64,000 nt of DNA. Origin: Gammaproteobacteria bacterium. Lineage in GTDB: Bacteria > Pseudomonadota > Gammaproteobacteria > JABHGC01. The notes below the pieces were generated by a model. That model saw only the letters and a program-made list of their open reading frames with translations, made no database searches and was not told the DNA's origin. Positions 9,193 through 16,671 of the stretch are shown here, one piece after another. The stretch is from the NCBI GenBank assembly GCA_027077805.1, contig JALWTS010000015.1:1-64000 (forward strand). The letters run 5' to 3'. Each line of letters opens with the position of its first letter. The stretch's first letter is position 1. Position numbers and translations under genes: made by a program.

Positions 9193-9774
9193 TTAATTGA
9201 TGCAGGGTAATACAGTTTGTAATGCTTGTTCATAAACTAAGCCATAGCTTCTTTTTTTTGCTTCGGGTATATCTGCAAAATAACCAATGACATAAGGCGT
9301 TTTCCAAGTAGTTTTGTTGTTTTTGTTATCAGGGTTAAAAACAAGATTTACAGAATGGGGATCATTGATAATTTGATCATAACTTCCCCATAAAGTTGGA
9401 CGGATAAATTCAGTTTTACCCCAAATGGCATCCAGAATGATCACGCCTCGGTGGTGATAACCTAGTGCTTGAAAGCCATTGCCTTGATAATAACTAAATT
9501 GTTTTTTTTGGCATTTTTCTGGGAATTGATACATGGTTCGACGAACGGATTGGGTGGCATTCGCATTAGGGGTAGTTATCCCTTTTGCTGGAATAATTTC
9601 TACCTTACCTTTACGAAAAACATAGGTTGCAACCTCCATAATAATAGTTTTATTCCCATAAACAAGCTCTTTGCCATTTTTTTGGGTAATGATATTAGTT
9701 GGGCGGTTATCGGCAAAACTGATTTGAGTTTGTAAGCTGATTATGCTAAATAGTGCAGTAATAAATAGTTTCAA
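9193..9774 (-). CDS. Exported protein of unknown function
   Basis: This 193-residue protein is not recognised. Residues 1-21 form a good signal peptide (Lys near the start, hydrophobic core, F-A / D cleavage region), so a periplasmic or secreted location is expected. The mature part has only two cysteines, Cys88 and Cys191 (third from the end), which could form one disulfide. It is basic and aromatic-rich, with W-G-x-T-E-F and W-G-S-Y-D segments. The start is TTG at 9774, chosen because AGGAG lies about 7 nt upstream and the signal peptide begins exactly there. A possible -10 (TATAAT on the reverse strand, 9805-9810) lies upstream. It sits convergent to the SapC gene and divergent from the next cluster, so it is probably its own transcript. 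Confidence 0.7.
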   Translation of the reverse strand: MKLFITALFSIISLQTQISFADNRPTNIITQKNGKELVYGNKTIIMEVATYVFRKGKVEIIPAKGITTPNANATQSVRRTMYQFPEKCQKKQFSYYQGNGFQALGYHHRGVIILDAIWGKTEFIRPTLWGSYDQIINDPHSVNLVFNPDNKNNKTTWKTPYVIGYFADIPEAKKRSYGLVYEQALQTVLPCIN

Positions 9775-9889
9775 GTTAATACTCCTGTATTAATGATAGT
9801 TATGATTATAGAATAAAATAGTTGGGTGGTGCTTGTAAATCGGCAATTGACGTAAGTTTATTTAAGAAATGTATTGAAGTGGAATGGTT

Positions 9890-10264
9890 ATGTATAAAAC
9901 ATTAGTGATTGGATTAGGATTTTGCATTTTTTTATTGTTGGGCTGGCAAATAAAAGATGGGGTTTTATTATCGGCAGATATGGATGAGACCAGTTATTAT
10001 GTGGTTGCTTTGGATAATAATCAGGCATTTTTTGGTAAAATACAAACCATAAATCAACTATTTTTAGATATGACAGATGTTTATTATTTGAAAACACAGG
10101 TGAATTCAGAAACCAAAGAAGTATCAAAAAAGCTAATTAAACGTAGTACCGAATTGCATCAGCCGCAAAGTCTCCGTATTATGATGGGACGTGTGGTTTA
10201 TTTAGAACTTGTGGGTCAAAGTTCTAAATTGGCAAAATTGTTAAAAGATCATCAAGCCAAATAA
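9890..10264 (+). CDS. Conserved small membrane-anchored protein of unknown function
   Basis: This is a protein of 124 residues from the ATG at 9890. That start is preferred over the in-frame ATG at 9884 because the purine-rich GAAGTGG sits 7 nt before it and only 1 nt before the other. Residues about 4-19 are a hydrophobic segment, giving an N-terminal anchor. The rest is soluble, with a pattern of Y-Y-V-V-A-L-D-N-N-Q-A-F-F-G-K-I followed by D-V-Y-Y-L. I recall this arrangement from uncharacterised proteins where a displayed loop follows a single membrane span, but I cannot name a family. The next gene starts 2 nt after its stop, so the two are likely cotranscribed and translationally coupled. 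Confidence 0.6.
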   Translation: MYKTLVIGLGFCIFLLLGWQIKDGVLLSADMDETSYYVVALDNNQAFFGKIQTINQLFLDMTDVYYLKTQVNSETKEVSKKLIKRSTELHQPQSLRIMMGRVVYLELVGQSSKLAKLLKDHQAK

Positions 10265-10266
10265 TA

Positions 10267-10635
10267 ATGATTTGTTGTCGTTACATTGTATTATTTTTTT
10301 GCTTATATGGTTTAATTTTACCAAGTCATGCTTTAGAAGGCTATGTCATTGACTCTGAAGGTAAAGTGATTAAAACACGAGACAAACAATGTTTACATAG
10401 TGCTACTTGGGATGGTAGCACTTTGGTTTTCGATTGTGATGGTGTGGAAGATAGAGATCAAGATGGCGTGCTTGATCCTAAAGATGATTGTTTAAATACG
10501 CCATTAGGGCAATTAGTTGATGCTAATGGTTGTGATTTTGATCAAGATCAGGATAGCATTGTTGATAGTTTAGATCAGTGTCCACAAACACCCGTACAAA
10601 CAGTAGTGGATATCAATGGTTGTACTTTAAAGTAA
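10267..10635 (+). CDS. Secreted thrombospondin type 3 repeat (calcium-binding) protein
   Basis: This 122-residue protein has a signal peptide of about 22 residues (cleavage after S-H-A). From residue about 56 onward it has repeating D-x-D-x-D-G-V-x-D-x-x-D-x-C-x-x-T-P blocks followed by V-D-x-x-G-C. These are thrombospondin type 3 repeats, which bind calcium through the Asp residues and pair cysteines between repeats. In many bacteria this module links to an OmpA-like peptidoglycan-binding domain, but here the protein stops right after the second repeat (G-C-T-L-K). It is therefore either a stand-alone mini-protein or a shortened relative. The start lacks an obvious ribosome-binding site and lies 2 nt after the upstream stop, fitting translational coupling. 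The AsmA-family gene follows after 15 nt. Confidence 0.75.
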   Translation: MICCRYIVLFFCLYGLILPSHALEGYVIDSEGKVIKTRDKQCLHSATWDGSTLVFDCDGVEDRDQDGVLDPKDDCLNTPLGQLVDANGCDFDQDQDSIVDSLDQCPQTPVQTVVDINGCTLK

Positions 10636-10650
10636 TAAAAGGGGAAAAAT

Positions 10651-12786
10651 ATGGCAGTTGTATTAAAATGGCTATTACGAATTATTATCGTAACAGTGTT
10701 GATTGTAATTGCAGGTATTGCATATATTACAATGGTTTTAGATCCTAATGACTATAAACAAGATATTGTTGTGCAAGTTGAAAAACATACAGGGCAGTCT
10801 TTGGATATTAAAGGCGATTTAGCTTGGTCATTTTATCCTTGGCTAGGTTTGCAACTAGGCGAAATGGAACTAGCGAATCCTAAAGGATTTGCTGGTGATC
10901 ACTTGTTAGCGGTTAAGCGAGTAGGGGTGAGTTTAGACGTATTACCTTTATTGCAAAAACAAGTAGTCGTCGATAAAGTTATTTTGCAAGGTTTAGACTT
11001 AAATTTGGTTAGAAATAAACAAGGTCAAGGCAATTGGCAAAGTTTGGCAAAAAAATCAGAAAAATCTGAGCAACAGCAACAAGCGGAAACTGATACACAA
11101 ACAACCGCCTCTGAGCAAAATGATCTAATTTCAGCATTATCTATTGGTGGGATAAGCGTTAAACAAGCTCGTTTAGTTTGGAATGATTTACAAAACAGTC
11201 AACATTATGAAGTCAAAGATTTAAATTTAGAAACAGGTAAAATTACTTTTGATCAATTTGTTGATATTAGTTTAGAGGTGATGTTAGAAGATCATCAACA
11301 ACAGCAAGTCGCTATGATGCTTAAAGGGCAGGTTAATATTGATAAAAGTTTGCAGAAATTTGCACTTAATCAGTTTGATATTCAATTACAAGCCACAGCA
11401 AAAAGCCTGCCGATTTCACCTTTAAAAACCCATATTAACACCACAATGGCGATTGATTTAGTCGCACAAAAATTAAATTTAACCCAATTTATGCTAACAT
11501 TACAACAAATTCAGTTAGAAGCCAGTGGAAATATTCAACAATTTTTATTGAATCCAAAATTTGATTTAAATATTAAAGCCAATAGTGATAATTTGCGTCA
11601 ATTATTATCAGATTTAAACATTAAGATTGATGCCGATCCCAATTATATCAAAACCTTGGCATTAGGTTTAAATGCTTCAGGTAGCACTAATGATATTAAT
11701 ATTCAAAATCTTAAGTTAAATTTAGATGAGTCAACTTTGACAGGTAATGTGCAAGTGAAACCATTACCAAAACTTGGGCTTAAATTTTCCTTGTTATTAG
11801 ATAAAATTGTATTAGATCATTATTTACCACAAGCTAAAGCGACACCAATACCAGCAAATGTTGAAGCAAATAGTAACGCTAAGATTGCCGAACATAAATC
11901 AGCACATAATAAATCAAAACAACAACCTTTAATCCCTGTAAAATTATTAAAATCTTTAACTATTAATGGGGATTTTAAAATTACTCAGTTAGAGGCAAAA
12001 AAACTGAAAGCGGAGGATGTTAATATTAAAGTTAATGCAAATAAAGGTTATGTGAAAGTTGAACAAAATATTGGACGTTTGTATCAAGGCAATTATCAAT
12101 CAACTACGATTATTAATGTCAAAGGGGAACAACCGCTATTAAAGCTGGAACAAAAATTATCTAAAGTGGACATTAATGCCTTATTAGTAGATTTAGGACA
12201 ATCAGGCTTAAAAGGGGCGACTGAATTTAGTTCTAATTTAGTAACCCGAGGACAAACAGAGCAAGACTTTCGGCAAAATCTTAGTGGTAAAATAGCTTTT
12301 GATTTTTCGGATGGAGCGATTATAGGGTATGATATTGGTAAGTTAATCAAACAAGTTGAAAGTTTAAGTCTATCCAGTTTAGGTCGTTTAGATTTTAGTG
12401 CGAATCCGGGGGATGAAACCCCATTTGCTTTTTTTAGAGGTAGTGCGGATATTAAACGTGGTATTGTTGAAAATAAAGATTTGTTATTAGATGCTACGGT
12501 GTTTAAAGTCGCAGGTGAAGGTCAGATTGATTTAGTCAAAGAGGAGATTGATTATATGATCAAACTTCCTGTGGCATTAAAAGAACTAAAAGATGGGGTA
12601 TTACCGATTACGATTTCAGGTAGTTTAAGCCAACCTAAACCTTCCGTGGATGTAAAATCTTTACTTAGTGATCAAGGTAAACAAAAAGCCGCTGAAAAAG
12701 TCGATGATTTAATTGATAAAAATATCCAAAATGAAGAAGTAAAACAAAAGGTTAAAGCGCTTAAAGATAAATTATTTGGATTTTAA
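10651..12786 (+). CDS. AsmA family protein (inner-membrane anchored, periplasmic)
   Basis: This 711-residue protein has one N-terminal membrane span (about residues 5-29) and then the conserved AsmA start: D-P-N-D-Y-K, K-H-T-G-Q-S-L-D-I-K-G-D-L and F-Y-P-W-L-G-L-Q. The long middle is rich in amphipathic beta-strand, as expected for this family of bridge-like proteins implicated in phospholipid transport to, or homeostasis of, the outer membrane. The C terminus has the family's typical D-F-S-D-G-A-I-x-G-Y-D segment. A Lys/Gln-rich low-complexity insert lies near residues 130-155. GGGG ahead of the ATG gives a clear ribosome-binding site. It ends a short cluster starting at 9890. The family assignment is firm; the specific role is inferred. 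Confidence 0.88.
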   Translation: MAVVLKWLLRIIIVTVLIVIAGIAYITMVLDPNDYKQDIVVQVEKHTGQSLDIKGDLAWSFYPWLGLQLGEMELANPKGFAGDHLLAVKRVGVSLDVLPLLQKQVVVDKVILQGLDLNLVRNKQGQGNWQSLAKKSEKSEQQQQAETDTQTTASEQNDLISALSIGGISVKQARLVWNDLQNSQHYEVKDLNLETGKITFDQFVDISLEVMLEDHQQQQVAMMLKGQVNIDKSLQKFALNQFDIQLQATAKSLPISPLKTHINTTMAIDLVAQKLNLTQFMLTLQQIQLEASGNIQQFLLNPKFDLNIKANSDNLRQLLSDLNIKIDADPNYIKTLALGLNASGSTNDINIQNLKLNLDESTLTGNVQVKPLPKLGLKFSLLLDKIVLDHYLPQAKATPIPANVEANSNAKIAEHKSAHNKSKQQPLIPVKLLKSLTINGDFKITQLEAKKLKAEDVNIKVNANKGYVKVEQNIGRLYQGNYQSTTIINVKGEQPLLKLEQKLSKVDINALLVDLGQSGLKGATEFSSNLVTRGQTEQDFRQNLSGKIAFDFSDGAIIGYDIGKLIKQVESLSLSSLGRLDFSANPGDETPFAFFRGSADIKRGIVENKDLLLDATVFKVAGEGQIDLVKEEIDYMIKLPVALKELKDGVLPITISGSLSQPKPSVDVKSLLSDQGKQKAAEKVDDLIDKNIQNEEVKQKVKALKDKLFGF

Positions 12787-12787
12787 T

Positions 12788-12871
12788 TTAAATGATAAGA
12801 TGGTAACCTTGTTGTTTTGAGTCAAAAAGTTTCCCTAAGAAACCATCAGCGCCTGAAATAAGGATTTTCAT
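12788..12871 (-). pseudogene. N-terminal stub of an NAD-dependent epimerase/dehydratase (SDR) gene
   Basis: On the reverse strand, an ATG at 12871 opens a 27-codon frame beginning M-K-I-L-I-S-G-A-D-G-F-L-G-K and ending in TAA at 12788-12790. The first 14 residues are the Rossmann strand and G-x-x-G-x-x-G nucleotide loop of extended short-chain dehydrogenases (nucleotide-sugar epimerases, dTDP-rhamnose reductases). Ordinary members continue for about 300 residues, so this is the 5' end of a gene whose remainder has been deleted. It starts 2 nt after the AsmA-family stop, so the deletion junction probably lies close to that gene's end. Chance resemblance is possible but unlikely given the exact motif spacing. 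Confidence 0.5.
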
Positions 12872-12929
12872 CAGATATTTAACCAAATTTGTGCTAATCT
12901 TGGTAGAAAATAATAGAATGGTCTTAGTT

Positions 12930-13475
12930 ATGTCTCAAGCAAAATTTAAACGCAAACAATTTATGATTGATCATGCCTTGCAGCTTAAATTGACTTTAGA
13001 AATGGCATTATTACCAATGACAGGAGCCTTATTAGCTTGGGGTAATATTGTGATTTATGATGAACTGATTCGTTTGCTTAATTTATTTAATATAGATAAT
13101 CAAGGCGTGAGTTATAATTGGTTATATGTTACACTTATAGTTCTGGTTAATTTTATTATTTTTATTAGCATTAGTATTGTATTATCACATCGAATTGCAG
13201 GACCTTTGTTTCATATTAATCGAGTACTAAAAACCTTAAAGCAGGGCTTATGGTTTCAACGAGTACATTTACGTCAAACGGATCATTTAAAAGATTTGGC
13301 CGATAACATTAACGAGTTATCCGATGAGTTAGTTCAGCGTTTAGAGCATTTGCAACAGGTAGTAAGTGATGCTAAAACCTTAGCGGAACAACAAAAACAG
13401 GCAGAATTGTTAAACAAAATCAACGCAATTGAAACCCAATTAGAGTATTTTAAAACTCAGAAACCATCAAATTAA
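12930..13475 (+). CDS. HAMP-domain membrane protein without an output domain
   Basis: The protein has 181 residues from the ATG at 12930. Upstream in-frame starts at 12891 (GTG) and 12918 (ATG) exist, but the M-S-Q-A-K-F-K-R-K-Q-F opening matches how this type of protein usually begins. Two membrane spans (about residues 20-45 and 68-90) flank a short periplasmic loop. They are followed by a HAMP-like helix pair (H-R-I-A-G-P-L-F-H-I-N-R, then L-A-D-N-I-N-E-L-S-D-E-L) and a coiled coil. There is no methyl-accepting, kinase or cyclase domain after the HAMP. Such stubs may assist a separate receptor or be remnants of one. No partner is encoded nearby. Confidence 0.7.
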   Translation: MSQAKFKRKQFMIDHALQLKLTLEMALLPMTGALLAWGNIVIYDELIRLLNLFNIDNQGVSYNWLYVTLIVLVNFIIFISISIVLSHRIAGPLFHINRVLKTLKQGLWFQRVHLRQTDHLKDLADNINELSDELVQRLEHLQQVVSDAKTLAEQQKQAELLNKINAIETQLEYFKTQKPSN

Positions 13476-13558
13476 ACAACTTTTACAATATTAAAATATG
13501 TTAGCGAGTTGATTTTGTGTCTTACATTAGAAATATCAAATAAATTTAAGTTGCAAAG

Positions 13559-13791
13559 CTAAATTTTTTGCACTAAATTTAAATCCAATTGGTTTGTTGA
13601 AATGGGTCTTATTTCTTGAAGATCAAAAACTAGAGTATCTGCACTAACAGAAAGAGCAATTGCCAATTTTTTAATTACTTCCAAAGTGGGTTGAGTTGCG
13701 CCACTTTCATAACGCTGGATTCGAGTCAAATGAACAGAAACTTTGTTTACTAACTGTTGTTAGGTCAAATCTTACTCAAGCTAGAAGCCAT
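13559..13791 (-). pseudogene. Decayed XRE-family helix-turn-helix regulator (antitoxin-like)
   Basis: Reverse-strand translation ending at TAG 13559-13561 gives Q-Q-L-V-N-K-V-S-V-H-L-T-R-I-Q-R-Y-E-S-G, then A-T-Q-P-T-L-E-V-I-K-K-L-A-I-A-L-S-V-S-A, then D-T-L-V-F-D. This is a textbook HTH_3 domain from helix 2 to helix 5. It is interrupted by TAA at 13760-13762 exactly where relatives have Gln (L-T-Q-Q-Q-L). Before that codon the frame is further damaged: the ATG at 13791 leads into another frame, and no proper first helix is seen. The usual C-terminal tail after F-D-x-x-E-R-G-P is also altered. The gene is therefore inactive. It probably belonged to a short HTH regulator/antitoxin family in which this domain is followed by a short tail. 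Confidence 0.8.
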
Positions 13792-13841
13792 TCAATTAGT
13801 GATCTGTCAACACTAAAACGGATAGAAAAAACAATTTTTAC

Positions 13842-13870
13842 TTGCGTATTATAATTTTATTAACTATGAT
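13842..13870 (+). promoter_or_regulatory. Sigma-70-like promoter for the TetR-family gene
   Basis: TTGCGT (13842-13847) and TATGAT (13865-13870) are separated by exactly 17 nt, about 30 bp before the TetR start codon. Close spacing to the ATG leaves a short leader and room for autorepression overlapping the promoter. Confidence 0.55.
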
Positions 13871-13900
13871 AATCAAAAACTGAACAGTGTTTATTTAATT

Positions 13901-14500
13901 ATGGGACGACGTGGCGAACATAGCTTGGCTGAAATTAAAGCAATGGCTTTGAATACTGCTATTGAAATTATTACTCAACAAGGTTTGGCTCAATTAAGTG
14001 CTAGAAAAGTGGCGAAACAAATGGGCTATACCGTAGGCACTTTATACTTAGTATTTAAAAACTTTCATGATTTAGTGTCCCAAGCTAATGCCATGACTTT
14101 AGATGAACTATATCGACATTCCTTAAATTATTCTCAGCACGCAATAGAAAATAAAGTGCTACAAATATCTTTAGGTTATTTACAGTATGCTTTAGATAAT
14201 CCGAATCGTTGGCGAGCAATTTTTGAATATCAAATGCCAGAGCAAGAACAATGGATACCTGAATATGCGGAAAAGGTTCAAAAATTGTTTGCATTAGTAG
14301 AATCACTGTTAGTAGTGCAATGTCCTAGTTTACCATCAGATTCTGTGCATTTAACGGCACATGCTTTATGGAGTGGTGTACATGGTATTTGTGTGTTAGC
14401 TTTAACGGGTAAATTACAAGGCATTGAGTTAGAACAAGTCCCTGACTTAGTCTCATTGTTAGTAAATAATTGTTTACTTGGTTTACAACAGCAGGATTAA
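13901..14500 (+). CDS. TetR/AcrR family transcriptional regulator
   Basis: This 199-residue protein has an N-terminal TetR helix-turn-helix: helix region residues about 10-30, then L-S-A-R-K-V-A-K-Q-M-G-Y-T-V-G-T-L-Y-L-V-F. It is followed by an all-helical ligand-binding domain with the W-S-G-V-H-G signature of the WHG-type C-terminal domain. It lies 5 nt upstream of aas and appears to form one operon with aas and lplT. It likely controls that pair and itself in response to a lipid or lipid-like ligand (inference). The ribosome-binding site is weak, but the M-G-R-R-G-E-H-S start fits the family. Confidence 0.85.
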   Translation: MGRRGEHSLAEIKAMALNTAIEIITQQGLAQLSARKVAKQMGYTVGTLYLVFKNFHDLVSQANAMTLDELYRHSLNYSQHAIENKVLQISLGYLQYALDNPNRWRAIFEYQMPEQEQWIPEYAEKVQKLFALVESLLVVQCPSLPSDSVHLTAHALWSGVHGICVLALTGKLQGIELEQVPDLVSLLVNNCLLGLQQQD

Positions 14501-14505
14501 GCATT

Positions 14506-16671
14506 ATGCAATTTTTAAAATTTTTATTAAAATTTTTGTGTCAGCTTTGTTTTCGGGTGGAAGTCAAAGGCTTAGAGCATTATCAACAAGCAGGTAAGCG
14601 GGTATTAATTATTGCGAATCATACTTCATTTTTAGATGCGGTATTACTAACAGCATTTTTACCTGATCGTTTAACCTTTGCAGTGAATACCTTTATTGCT
14701 GAAAAATGGTGGTTACGACCAATTAAAAACTGGGTGGATTTATTTCCTATGGACCCTGCGAATCCTTTTTCTATTAAATCTATGATTCGTTATGTGCAAC
14801 AAGATAAAAAAGCAGTGATTTTTCCTGAAGGTCGGATTACGGTGACAGGCAGTTTAATGAAAGTTTATCCTGGACCTGCAATTATTGCCGATAAAAGTGG
14901 GGCAAAATTACTACCCATTCGGATTGAAGGGGCGCAATATAGTTATTTTTCCAGATTAAAAGGTTTAGTGAAACAACAATTATTTCCTAAGATTACTTTA
15001 ACGATTTCTCCTGTGATGGATTTTCATCTGCCAGAACATCTCTATGGTCGGGAACGTCGCCGTCATGCCAGTAAAATCTTACAAGATTTAATGGTGGAAA
15101 TGATGTTTAGCACTAGTGAGTATCAACAAACTTTATTAGATGCGTTAATTGATGCTAGTGAAATTCATGGTAAAGACAAAATTGTGACTGAGGATATTGC
15201 GAGAGTCGGCCATAGCTATCATGATTTATTACTACGCAGTATTATTTTAGGCAAATTATTACACAAAATTTCAGCAAACCAAGACTATATTGGCGTAATG
15301 TTACCTAATGCTAATGTGGCATTAGTCAGTTTTTTTGGCTTACAGTTCTATGGCAAAGTTCCTGCTATGTTAAATTTTACCCAAGGTGCCAAAGGGGTTT
15401 TAAGTGCTTGTCAGGTGGCTAAGATTACTACCGTTATTACTTCTAGACGTTTTGTGCAAATGGGCAAATTGGAAGAAATGATGGAACAATTAGCCAAAGA
15501 GGTGACGGTTTATTATTTAGAAGATTTTACTCAACAGTTAACCTTATGGCATAAATTAAGTGCTTGGTGGCAAGTTAAATCAGTACGTCGTTATTATCAC
15601 TGGTTGACGAATAAACGCGATCCAAATCAAGCAGCGGTTATTTTATTTACTTCGGGTTCTGAAGGGACGCCTAAAGGGGTGGTATTATCACATAGCAACT
15701 TATTGGCAAATCGGGAACAAATGTTAAGCCGTTTAGATTTAGGAGCATCGGATCAAATTTTAAATGCCTTGCCACCATTTCATTCCTTTGGTTTAATGGC
15801 AGGAACTTTGTTACCATTGATGACGGGAATGCGGGTATTTTTATATCCTTCACCGTTACATTATCGTATTGTACCTGAAATAGTTTATGAAGCGAATGCC
15901 ACCGTATTGTTGGGGACTAACACCTTTTTAACAGGCTATGCTAAATTTGCCCATCCTTATGATTTTTATCGAGTGCATTATGTGTTTGCAGGAGCGGAAA
16001 AACTTAAACAAGATACTAAACGCATTTGGTTTGAAAAATTTGGTTTACGGATTTTAGAAGGCTATGGGGCAACTGAAACCAGTCCTATCTTATCCGTCAA
16101 TGATCCTATGAATTACCAGCCTGATACTGTGGGGCGATTATTACCTGCGATTGAGTATCAATTGGAGTCGGTCACAGGGATTAAGCAAGGGGGGCGTTTG
16201 CATGTCAAGGGACCAAATGTAATGTTAGGCTATTTAAAAATTGATAACCCAGGTGTATTACAAGCCCCAAAATCATGTTTTGGTGAAGGATGGTATGATA
16301 CAGGTGATATTGTGGAATTTGATGTGCAAGGTTGCATTAAAATTGTGGGTCGAGCCAAACGCTTTGCTAAAATTGGTGGTGAAATGGTGTCATTAACCTC
16401 AGTCGAGGAATGGTTAAGCCAAGTCTATCCTGATCAATGCCATGCGGTTATCAATATTCCTGATGAGAAAAAAGGAGAGCAGTTGATTTTAGTAAGCACC
16501 GAAAAAACGGCTGATCGTAAGTATCTACAACAACAAGCTAAACAAGCAGGCTTAAGTGAATTGCATTTACCACGACAAATTATTATCACCCAAAAAATGC
16601 CATTACTAGGCAGTGGTAAAATTGATTATACGGAAGCTGGAAATCTGGTCAATACTGAGTTGAATTTATGA
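14506..16671 (+). CDS. aas: Bifunctional 2-acylglycerophosphoethanolamine acyltransferase / acyl-ACP synthetase
   Basis: The protein has 721 residues from the ATG at 14506 (AGGA upstream), almost the same length as E. coli Aas. A PlsC-type acyltransferase domain comes first, with the catalytic H-x4-D motif at His39-Asp44 (N-H-T-S-F-L-D) and F-P-E-G-R-I further on. An AMP-binding acyl-ligase domain follows, with the P-loop-like F-T-S-G-S-E-G-T-P-K-G, the G-Y-G-A-T-E-T-S-P motif and the W-Y-D-T-G-D-I motif. It re-acylates lysophospholipids at the inner membrane using acyl-ACP. It overlaps lplT by an ATGA and lies downstream of a TetR gene, so import and repair of lysophospholipids look co-regulated. 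An earlier in-frame start at 14470 would overlap the TetR gene and adds residues absent from the family. Confidence 0.92.
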   Translation: MQFLKFLLKFLCQLCFRVEVKGLEHYQQAGKRVLIIANHTSFLDAVLLTAFLPDRLTFAVNTFIAEKWWLRPIKNWVDLFPMDPANPFSIKSMIRYVQQDKKAVIFPEGRITVTGSLMKVYPGPAIIADKSGAKLLPIRIEGAQYSYFSRLKGLVKQQLFPKITLTISPVMDFHLPEHLYGRERRRHASKILQDLMVEMMFSTSEYQQTLLDALIDASEIHGKDKIVTEDIARVGHSYHDLLLRSIILGKLLHKISANQDYIGVMLPNANVALVSFFGLQFYGKVPAMLNFTQGAKGVLSACQVAKITTVITSRRFVQMGKLEEMMEQLAKEVTVYYLEDFTQQLTLWHKLSAWWQVKSVRRYYHWLTNKRDPNQAAVILFTSGSEGTPKGVVLSHSNLLANREQMLSRLDLGASDQILNALPPFHSFGLMAGTLLPLMTGMRVFLYPSPLHYRIVPEIVYEANATVLLGTNTFLTGYAKFAHPYDFYRVHYVFAGAEKLKQDTKRIWFEKFGLRILEGYGATETSPILSVNDPMNYQPDTVGRLLPAIEYQLESVTGIKQGGRLHVKGPNVMLGYLKIDNPGVLQAPKSCFGEGWYDTGDIVEFDVQGCIKIVGRAKRFAKIGGEMVSLTSVEEWLSQVYPDQCHAVINIPDEKKGEQLILVSTEKTADRKYLQQQAKQAGLSELHLPRQIIITQKMPLLGSGKIDYTEAGNLVNTELNL

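Larger units (their letters stand above)
13476..13900. other. 425-bp gap: decayed XRE gene plus TetR-gene promoter
   Basis: No intact gene is seen here. The gap contains the XRE-type pseudogene on the reverse strand (13559-13791) and a promoter for the TetR gene (13842-13870). The remaining 13476-13558 is AT-rich with nothing recognisable. Confidence 0.7.

Noticed and set aside
9469..9735. Forward frame of 88 codons opposite the exported protein gene
   Set aside because: The reverse-strand gene has a signal peptide and a good ribosome-binding site; the forward frame has neither a plausible start signal nor protein features.
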